Origin: Opitutia bacterium
Lineage (GTDB): Bacteria; Verrucomicrobiota; Verrucomicrobiia; Opitutales; Coraliomargaritaceae
Assembly (NCBI GenBank): GCA_018663485.1
Contig: JABJQI010000189.1
Location: forward strand, 1-37,365
Reading direction: 5' to 3'
DNA length: 37,365 nt
In this document: positions 30,623 to 37,365 of the stretch, in pieces
Position numbering within the stretch: position 1 is the stretch's first letter
Layout of the letters: every line of letters begins with the position of its first letter
Notes under the pieces: generated by a model
Database searches by the model: none
What the model was told of the DNA's origin: nothing
Seen by the model: the letters and a program-made list of their open reading frames with translations, nothing else
Made by a program: the position numbers and the translations under genes

Positions 30623-31981
30623 ATGTTAACTCCGATGTCTGAAAATATCGAACAGGCTGGCATTTTTGATGCCGAGCAGGACGCTTCGACTGGCCCTGCC
30701 GTACGGCCGTTGGCGGTTCGTATGCGACCGCAACACTTGGGTGAGATCATTGGCCAAGATCACATCGTCGGTGAGGGCTGTTTGTTGCCGCGCCTGATCC
30801 AGGCTGATAATTTTGGCAGCCTAATTTTTTATGGTCCACCTGGCTGCGGTAAAACTTCGATGGCGGAGGTGATTGCGGCGGAGACTCAGAGTAAGTTCGT
30901 GCGGATCAATGCGGTGCTGTCGAATGTGGCCGAGGTGCGTGATATCCTACGCTTGGCACGTTACGAGCCAGATCAACGTACTATCTTGTTTATCGATGAG
31001 ATCCATCGGTTTAATAAGTCACAGCAGGATCTATTGCTGCCGGATGTAGAGGCCGGCAACATTCGTCTGATTGGCGCGACCACGCACAATCCCGGGTTTT
31101 ATGTGAATCCGCCGCTGTTGAGCCGCAGTCACCTGTTTCGGTTGGAGCCAGTAGATGTCGAGTCCGTCGCAATTATACTTTCGCGTGCTTTGACGGATGT
31201 GACGCGCGGCCTTGGTGCACACCGTTGCACTGCCGAGCTTGAGGTGTTTCAAGCCGTGGCCGATTTTTCCGGTGGTGATTTGCGCCGTGCACTGAATGCC
31301 CTGGAAACACTGGTGCTGAGTCAGCCCTTGGGCGCGCATATTGATGTGCAGGCGGTCGAGGTGTTCGCACGGGAGCGGCAGATTCGCTACGATCGCGATG
31401 AGGATGAGCACTACGATCATGCCTCAGCGATGATTAAAAGCATTCGCGGTTCAGATCCCGATGCCTCGCTGTACTGGACCTTTAAGATGCTGCAGGGTGG
31501 CGAAGATCCACGTTTTATCGCGCGACGCTTGACCATCTTGGCTTCTGAAGATGTTGGCCTAGCCAATTCGCATGCGCTGACGGTGGCCATCGCCGCATTT
31601 GAGGCCTGCGAAAAGATCGGCATGCCAGAGTGTGAATATCACCTAGCGCACGCAGTGCTCTATTTAGCGACCTCGCCAAAGAGCAACTCGGTGACGCGGG
31701 CAATGCATGCAGTTAAAAAATCGCTCCGAGATGAACCGGCACAAGCCGTGCCGCTATGGTTACGTGATGCGCATACCAAGACTAATAAGGCGCTCGGCCA
31801 TGGTCAGGGCTATCTGTATAGTCATGATTATCCCTCTGGGATTTCTGGCCAGGAGTTTATGTTGTCACCAAAGCAGTTTTATCTGCCGGGCCATGCAGGC
31901 GCGGAAGCTGCTACGGCACAACGGCTCGAACAGTTAAAAAAGCTTAAAGCTGGGATGCAGCAGCGAGATGCTTCTGCGTAG
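30623..31981 (+). CDS. rarA: Replication-associated recombination protein A (AAA+ ATPase)
   Basis: PLAVRMRPQHLGEIIGQDHIVGEGCLLPRLIQADNFGSLIFYGPPGCGKTSMAEVIA...ILFIDEIHRFNKSQQDLLLPDVE...LIGATTHNPGFYVNPPLLSRS. Start uncertain (30623 or 30635). Confidence 0.94.
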   Translation: MLTPMSENIEQAGIFDAEQDASTGPAVRPLAVRMRPQHLGEIIGQDHIVGEGCLLPRLIQADNFGSLIFYGPPGCGKTSMAEVIAAETQSKFVRINAVLSNVAEVRDILRLARYEPDQRTILFIDEIHRFNKSQQDLLLPDVEAGNIRLIGATTHNPGFYVNPPLLSRSHLFRLEPVDVESVAIILSRALTDVTRGLGAHRCTAELEVFQAVADFSGGDLRRALNALETLVLSQPLGAHIDVQAVEVFARERQIRYDRDEDEHYDHASAMIKSIRGSDPDASLYWTFKMLQGGEDPRFIARRLTILASEDVGLANSHALTVAIAAFEACEKIGMPECEYHLAHAVLYLATSPKSNSVTRAMHAVKKSLRDEPAQAVPLWLRDAHTKTNKALGHGQGYLYSHDYPSGISGQEFMLSPKQFYLPGHAGAEAATAQRLEQLKKLKAGMQQRDASA

Positions 31982-32018
31982 GATTGATCTCTGTATTGTT
32001 GTGGCTATAGTCAACGTT

Positions 32019-32528
32019 ATGAAGTTAATCATACCAGTCGCATGCTTTGCTTTGGGTGCATTGTCATTACCAATTGCTGCAGAACAGCTCGTGCCCGCAG
32101 AAGTAGAGGAGAAGGTGATTCCTACCGAGATTTCCGAGCCGCCGTATCAAGTCGGGCAGCTGCCCTCGAAGCAGGGATATTACATCGAGCGCCCAGGGCA
32201 GACATCGATCAATTTCCGGATTGTGGCTAATAAAATACGGATCTATTGGATCGATGCAGATGGTTTAATTGCACCGCCAGAATCGTCTGCTGGCAATGTG
32301 CGCCTGAATGGTAAACCAAAAATACGATCTTATTTTAACTTGCAGCCAATTAGCGCTGCTGCTGGCTTAGGCGCCAAAGGGATCGTCCGCCCGCCACATA
32401 TTTTTAATACTGTGCTGTACTTAAATCAGGCAGAGGGCGGTGGCGGTGAGCTACATACGTTCCGTTATCTGATGTCGATGGGCGCCCCGACCAAAAGTGG
32501 GGAACCGAATCCAACTTCGACCAACTAA
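32019..32528 (+). CDS. Small secreted protein of unknown function
   Basis: Signal-like MKLIIPVACFALGALSLPIAAEQ; no recognised domain. Confidence 0.6.
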   Translation: MKLIIPVACFALGALSLPIAAEQLVPAEVEEKVIPTEISEPPYQVGQLPSKQGYYIERPGQTSINFRIVANKIRIYWIDADGLIAPPESSAGNVRLNGKPKIRSYFNLQPISAAAGLGAKGIVRPPHIFNTVLYLNQAEGGGGELHTFRYLMSMGAPTKSGEPNPTSTN

Positions 32529-32534
32529 GAAACT

Positions 32535-33020
32535 ATGGATTTAAAGCAAATGCTCAAAAGTTGGGTGATCGTCGCGTTCGGCGTCCTGATCGCCTCCAAC
32601 ACTGCCTCTGGTATACATTACGATAGCCGTGAAGCGCTTATCTTCGTGGTGATACTGCTCAGTGCCTGTAATGTCTTTCTCAAGCCATTACTCATGCTGT
32701 TCTCGCTGCCCTTTATTATTTTGACCTTCGGCATTGGGATCTGGGTGATCAACGCGTTGCTGTTCCTGTTCGTTGCGGCGCTGGTGAGTGGCTTCCATAT
32801 CGACAGTTTTGGCAGTGCGCTTTGGGGTGCACTCGTGGTCAGTATTACCAGTGGCGTGGCGACTCTACTATTCGGTGATTCGAGCTCGCGTCGGAGTGTT
32901 AATATTAATGTCGGCCGTGTCGGGCCCACGCCAAGCGCTGGACCGCAAGCCCGAGGCTCCAGTCAACCGCGTCAGCCGAAGCGAGTCATCGAAGATGATG
33001 CCGATGTTATTGATATATAG
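32535..33020 (+). CDS. Phage holin family 4 / YvlD-like membrane protein
   Basis: LKPLLMLFSLPFIILTFGIGIWVINALLFLFVAALVSGFHIDSFGSALWGALVVSITS. Confidence 0.85.
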   Translation: MDLKQMLKSWVIVAFGVLIASNTASGIHYDSREALIFVVILLSACNVFLKPLLMLFSLPFIILTFGIGIWVINALLFLFVAALVSGFHIDSFGSALWGALVVSITSGVATLLFGDSSSRRSVNINVGRVGPTPSAGPQARGSSQPRQPKRVIEDDADVIDI

Positions 33021-33044
33021 TGGCAGGAGTGCTTTAACGGAATA

Positions 33045-33151
33045 AGGGCGACACGCCCTCATTATTTGATGCTGTGGGCGAGTCGGCCACATAGTTTGAT
33101 GTTGTGGGCTAGTCGCACACATAGTTTAATGCTGTGGGCGAGTCGCCCACA
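33045..33151. repeat. Palindromic repeat cluster B (4 units, about 30-bp period)
   Basis: gggcgacacgccc (33045); TGTGGGCGAGTCGgCCACA (33073-33091); TGTGGGCtAGTCGCaCACA (33103-33121); TGTGGGCGAGTCGCCCACA (33133-33151). Confidence 0.92.
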
Positions 33152-33279
33152 CTCCTTTACATACGACCATCCGAGGCCCCTTGGCATTGACGACACGTAA
33201 CTCGTCTGTTTTCTTCGCATCCTTCTGCAGTGAATATTTAATCACTTTGCGGATTTAAGCACCTTCAATTTAATTATTT

Positions 33280-34677
33280 ATGTCAACTAACTCAAAATAC
33301 GATCTCGTTGTGATCGGCGGTGGTCCCGCTGGTTATGCGGCAGCCATTCGCGCGGGGCAACTCGGTAAAAAAGTCGCTTGTGTTGAGCAGGAGCGTCCCG
33401 GCGGCACTTGCTTGAATTGGGGCTGTATCCCTTCCAAAGCACTGCTGAAGAGCGCCGAGTTGTTTAATAAAATTAAGCACTGTGAAGACTTCGGTATTAG
33501 TGTGACGGGCGCGAGTTATGACTTTACAAAGATCATTCAGCGGTCACGCAACGTATCGGGCACGATGGCCAAAGGTATCGAGTTTCTGTTTAAGAAGAAC
33601 AAGGTCGATTACATTAAGGGGGTCGGTACGATCGCAGTCCCCGGGATGGTGGAGGTCACTGACGGTCCAGATAAGGGCAAGATCTTGGTCACCGAGAACA
33701 CCCTCATTGCGACTGGCTGCAAGCCACGTCAACTGCCCGACATCGAAGTCGACGGTGTGCGCATCATGACCTCTCGCCAAGCGCTGGAGATGAAGACACA
33801 GCCGAAGTCCATTGTAATTGTCGGCGCTGGTGCGATTGGCGCAGAGTTTGCCTATTTCCTCAATGCCTTCGGCACCAAGGTCACGCTGGTCGAGATGCTC
33901 GATCAAGTGTTGCCAGTCGAAGATCACGAAGTCGCAGCGGTGGTTGCTAAGGAGTTTAAGAAACAGGGCATTGACTGCCGCACTTCCACTGCGGTCGAAA
34001 ACATCAAGGTCGCCAAGAACAACGTAAAGATGGACCTCGTCAAGGCTGGCAAGGCCGAGTCGATCACTGCGGATTGCGTGCTGATCGCCATCGGTGTGGT
34101 TGCCAACACCGCCGGACTACTGTCTGCGCGCACCAAGCTCGCGCAAGATCGCGGTTACATCAAAGTCGATGGCAACTACGAATCCAGCGTCAAGGGGATC
34201 TACGCGGCAGGCGATATTATTGGGCCACCTTGGCTCGCGCATGTGGCGACCTACGAAGCGATTCAAGCGGTGCAGGGCATGTTTGGTCACAGCCAAGCGA
34301 AGCAAGTGACCGATTTCCCTGGCTGCACTTACTGCATCCCGCAAGTCGCTTCGATCGGTAAGACCGAGAATAAGCTCAAGGAAGAGGGCATCAAATACAA
34401 GGTCGGCAAATTCCCCTTCCAAGCATCTGGTAAGGCCGTCGCATCGGGGGCTCCTGAAGGCTTCGTCAAGCTTCTCGTGTGCGAACAGTATGGCGAAATT
34501 CTGGGTGCGCACATCGTCGGTGGCGACGCCACTGAAATGATTGGTGAATACTGCCTAGGCAAGAAGCTCGAAGCGACTGCGGAAGAGATTCACAACACCA
34601 TCCACGCGCACCCCACCTTGAGTGAGGCTACGATGGAAGCCGCAGCTGCCGTGTTTGGCGAAGCGATCCACATCTAG
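33280..34677 (+). CDS. lpdA: Dihydrolipoyl dehydrogenase (E3)
   Basis: YDLVVIGGGPAGYAAAIRAGQLGKKVACVEQERPGGTCLNWGCIPSKALL...VDGNYESSVKGIYAAGDIIGPPWLAHVA...AHPTLSEATMEAA. Confidence 0.96.
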   Translation: MSTNSKYDLVVIGGGPAGYAAAIRAGQLGKKVACVEQERPGGTCLNWGCIPSKALLKSAELFNKIKHCEDFGISVTGASYDFTKIIQRSRNVSGTMAKGIEFLFKKNKVDYIKGVGTIAVPGMVEVTDGPDKGKILVTENTLIATGCKPRQLPDIEVDGVRIMTSRQALEMKTQPKSIVIVGAGAIGAEFAYFLNAFGTKVTLVEMLDQVLPVEDHEVAAVVAKEFKKQGIDCRTSTAVENIKVAKNNVKMDLVKAGKAESITADCVLIAIGVVANTAGLLSARTKLAQDRGYIKVDGNYESSVKGIYAAGDIIGPPWLAHVATYEAIQAVQGMFGHSQAKQVTDFPGCTYCIPQVASIGKTENKLKEEGIKYKVGKFPFQASGKAVASGAPEGFVKLLVCEQYGEILGAHIVGGDATEMIGEYCLGKKLEATAEEIHNTIHAHPTLSEATMEAAAAVFGEAIHI

Positions 34678-34696
34678 TCGAACTAATTGAATCAGC

Positions 34697-34735
34697 AAAA
34701 GGCCGGACTTCGCACTGCGAACTCCGGCCTTTTTT
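34697..34735 (+). terminator. Rho-independent terminator after lpdA
   Basis: aaaaggccgga...tccggcctttttt with inner ttcgca-c-tgcgaa stem. Confidence 0.9.
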
Positions 34736-34766
34736 GTGGTATGACGTTCGTAGCCGTTGCGCCTGC

Positions 34767-37070
34767 CTATTTCTTCAGTGCGGCGTCGAACCAGTTGTTG
34801 CCGAAGTCATTGCCGCCGCCACCGCAATTGCTGCTACCTCCACGGTTGCCGTTGTTGCCGCGTGCTTGATTGCTGCCGCGACCGCCTGGCTTTGCGGCTG
34901 GTGCGCCGGAGCGTTCCTTTTTGCCGCCAATCTCGGGCTGCTGCTTCATGGAGAGGGCGATGCGGTTGCGCTGCATGTCGACTTCGGTGACGGTCACTTG
35001 CACCTTGTCACCGACTTTGACCACTTTGTTAGGATCATCGACGAACTTGTCGGCCAATTGACTAATGTGAACGAGGCCGTCTTGGTGCACGCCGATGTCG
35101 ACGAACGCGCCAAACGCGGTGACGTTGGTCACGATACCAGGGAGCTTCATGCCGAGGGTGAGGTCGGTCGGCTTTTCGACGCCGTCGGCGAATTGGAAGA
35201 CTTCAAATTGCTTACGTGGATCGCGGCCGGGCTTGGCGAGCTCGTTCATGATGTCGCGTAGGGTCGGCAGGCCCACTTCGTCGGATACGTAGTTCTCGAG
35301 TTTGATCTTGTCGCGTGCGCTGCTGTCGCGTGTCAGATCGACCAGTTGGCAACCGACTGCAGCAGCCATTTGCTCGACGAGTTGATAGCGCTCAGGGTGC
35401 ACGCCACTTTGATCGAGCGGATGTGCGGCGTGGCGAATCCGCAGGAAGCCGGCGCATTGCTCAAAGGCCTTGGGCCCGAGGCGGCTGACTTCGGAGAATT
35501 CTTGGCGCGATTTAAAGGGGCCGTTTTCTTGGCGGTGCGCAACGATGTTGCCCGCGATGGATTCGTTGAGGCCAGAGACGTAAGAGAGTAGCTGTTTGCT
35601 GGCGGTGTTTATTTCCACGCCGACCTTGTTCACGCTGGAGATCACAGTGTCGTCGAGGGTGCGCTTGAGTGCGTATTGGTCGACGTCGTGTTGATATTGT
35701 CCAACGCCGATCGATTTGGGGTCGAGCTTCACTAGTTCGGCGAGTGGATCCATCAGGCGGCGGCCAATCGAGACCGCACCGCGCACGGTGATGTCTTCGG
35801 TGGGGAATTCTTCGCGCGCCACTTCGGAGGCGGAGTAGATCGACGCGCCTGATTCGTTGACGCTGACGATGACGATTTTTTTGGAAAGACCGAGTTCACG
35901 AAAGAAGGCTTCGGTCTCGCGGCCTGCGGTGCCGTTGCCGACGGCGATGGCTTCGATGTCGTAGCGCTCGATCAGTGCTTTGGCTTCGGCCTTGGCGCGG
36001 TCGACTTGGCCTGCGCCGCCGGTGCAAAATAGCACGTGGTTGAAGAGGAGTTGGCCCTGCGCGTCGAGGATCACAGTTTTGCAACCAGTGCGAAAACCAG
36101 GGTCGACCGCCATGGTGCGTTTTTGGCCGAGCGGGGAGGCGAGTAGGAGTTCGCGGACGTTGTCGGCAAATACTTTAATCGCGGCCACATCGGCCTGCTT
36201 TTTCGCTCGTAGGCGCACTTCGGTTTCCATGGATGGCGCGAGTAGTCGCTTGTAGCAATCGCCGATGGCTTTCTTGACTTCGCTAGCAGCGGAGCCGCGT
36301 CCGTTAAGGAATTGCTTCTCCAGAATGATGATCGCAGATTCTTCTTCGGGAGTGATGCGGTGAAACAGGAAGCCTTCTTTCTCGCCGCGGCGGATGGCGA
36401 GCACGCGGTGGGAGGGGGCGTTTTTGATCGGCTCTTTCCAGTCAAAGTAGTCGCTGAATTTAGCGCCTTCGACTTCTTTGCCGGGGAAGCCTTCGGAGAC
36501 GAGCGTGCCGTGCTCCCAAAAAAGTTTACGCAGGGACTCACGCGCATCGGCGTCGTCGCTGATCCACTCGGCGATGATGTGGCGGGCGCCTTCGAGCGCG
36601 GCGTCGGCATCGGCCACTTCCTTTTCGGCATCGACGTAGGTGAGTGCTTGTTCGGCGGTGTCGCTGGCGTTTTGGTTTTCGAACAGATGTGTGGCGAGTG
36701 GCTCCAGCCCGCGCTCGCGGGCGATCATCGCTTTGGTGCGACGCTTAGGGCGGAACGGCAGGTAGATGTCTTCGAGCTTGGCGAGGGTTTCGGCGGCGTC
36801 GATCTTGCCATCAAGCTCGTCGCTCAGCAGGTTGCGCTCTTTGAGTGAGGTCTTGATCGACTCGCGACGGGCGGCGAGGTCGGCGAGCTGCTGGAGCCGA
36901 TCACGGATGTTGGTGATCTGCACTTCATCGAGTTCGCCGGTTTGCTCTTTGCGGTAGCGGGCGATGAAGGGCACGGTGCCGCCGTCGGCGATGAGCGCTG
37001 CGGTGGCGGTGACTTGTTGAGCGCTAAGGCTCAGTTCTTCGGCGATTTGATCAATGAATTGGGTCTGCAT
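34767..37070 (-). CDS. tex: Tex-family RNA-binding transcription accessory protein with S1 domain and Gly/Asn-rich C-tail
   Basis: ATAALIADGGTVPFIARYRKEQTGELDEVQI...PFRPKRRTKAMIARERGLEPLA...MAVDPGFRTGCK...YQHDVDQYALKRTLDDTVISSVNKVGVEINTAS...LKLPGIVTNVTAFGAFVDIGVHQDGLVHISQLAD-like S1. Start at MQTQF. Confidence 0.95.
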   Translation of the reverse strand: MQTQFIDQIAEELSLSAQQVTATAALIADGGTVPFIARYRKEQTGELDEVQITNIRDRLQQLADLAARRESIKTSLKERNLLSDELDGKIDAAETLAKLEDIYLPFRPKRRTKAMIARERGLEPLATHLFENQNASDTAEQALTYVDAEKEVADADAALEGARHIIAEWISDDADARESLRKLFWEHGTLVSEGFPGKEVEGAKFSDYFDWKEPIKNAPSHRVLAIRRGEKEGFLFHRITPEEESAIIILEKQFLNGRGSAASEVKKAIGDCYKRLLAPSMETEVRLRAKKQADVAAIKVFADNVRELLLASPLGQKRTMAVDPGFRTGCKTVILDAQGQLLFNHVLFCTGGAGQVDRAKAEAKALIERYDIEAIAVGNGTAGRETEAFFRELGLSKKIVIVSVNESGASIYSASEVAREEFPTEDITVRGAVSIGRRLMDPLAELVKLDPKSIGVGQYQHDVDQYALKRTLDDTVISSVNKVGVEINTASKQLLSYVSGLNESIAGNIVAHRQENGPFKSRQEFSEVSRLGPKAFEQCAGFLRIRHAAHPLDQSGVHPERYQLVEQMAAAVGCQLVDLTRDSSARDKIKLENYVSDEVGLPTLRDIMNELAKPGRDPRKQFEVFQFADGVEKPTDLTLGMKLPGIVTNVTAFGAFVDIGVHQDGLVHISQLADKFVDDPNKVVKVGDKVQVTVTEVDMQRNRIALSMKQQPEIGGKKERSGAPAAKPGGRGSNQARGNNGNRGGSSNCGGGGNDFGNNWFDAALKK

Positions 37071-37215
37071 GGGTCGTATAAAAAAAGGCTCCGTTTCGGG
37101 GAGTGGAAAAGTCAAAGCGTACACTTTAGCTTCACTCCTTTGGAGGGGAAGGAAAAGTGTGCGTCCAGCTGTTTTTTATCTCAAAGTAGATGGATCGGTG
37201 CACCGCCGGCGGAGT

Positions 37216-37365
37216 TTACGCAGAAGGCTGTTCGAGTAGCATTTCCAGCGCAGCAATCAAACGTGCGCGCAACGGTTTGCCCGCTTCGGTGAGGGCGCGT
37301 TGCTCCTGCTCGTATGCCGCGCGGCCTGCCTCGGTTTCGATTCGGATTGGTTCGAGGCCGAGCGA
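37216..37365 (-). CDS. C-terminal fragment of unidentified protein, truncated by window end
   Basis: Open minus-strand frame ending ...GLEPIRIETEAGRAAYEQEQRALTEAGKPLRARLIAALEMLLEQPSA*. Confidence 0.55.
   Translation of the reverse strand, partial: SLGLEPIRIETEAGRAAYEQEQRALTEAGKPLRARLIAALEMLLEQPSA

Noticed and set aside
32535-33020. Prophage remnant suggested by holin-like protein
   Set aside because: Holin family 4/YvlD-like proteins are common chromosomal membrane proteins, and no other phage genes are nearby.
33045-33151. Possible CRISPR array (regular repeats)
   Set aside because: Linkers are 11 bp and almost identical rather than unique 25-40 bp spacers, repeats are short and degenerate, and no cas genes are present.
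36071-36631. 186-aa same-strand out-of-frame ORF within tex, and other long ORFs inside tex
   Set aside because: Alternate frames of a GC-rich conserved gene; no recognisable domain.

Overview
This looks like a mostly chromosomal, housekeeping-rich window. The protein flavour suggests a Verrucomicrobia/Opitutae-like bacterium, but that is inferred from protein style with no search run. It begins inside a large secreted protein with BspA-type leucine-rich repeats, an Ig-like region and TSP3 Ca-binding repeats. Then come: avtA, pal, a CbiX-like chelatase, a LuxR-type response regulator directly behind tRNA-Ser(UGA), comM/yifB, coaE, rho with a long disordered N-terminus, and a type IV pilus motor cluster (PilB-like, PilT, second PilB-like, PilC). 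Next are a Ste24-like protease, an EEP nuclease, an MBL-fold hydrolase, accA, a small TPR protein and a zinc-ribbon coiled-coil protein. After those come a gluzincin-like lipoprotein, a TPR/ExbB/ExbD/TonB-like operon, dCMP deaminase, AlgH/YqgE, zinc-independent-type L36 and L31, a ComEC lacking the MBL domain, rarA, a small secreted protein, a holin-like membrane protein, lpdA and tex. I see no CRISPR array, prophage, transposase or recognisable defence island. The best candidates for something undescribed are: (1) a family of short GC-rich palindromes (TGTGGGCGAGTCGCCCACA) in two tandem intergenic clusters, one directly behind a sigma70-like promoter and a set of mutually exclusive hairpins; (2) the TPR-ExbB-ExbD-TonB-like operon; (3) a double PilB arrangement in which one copy has a diverged RQAPN motif. 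All calls are by eye from the sequence and the supplied ORF translations.
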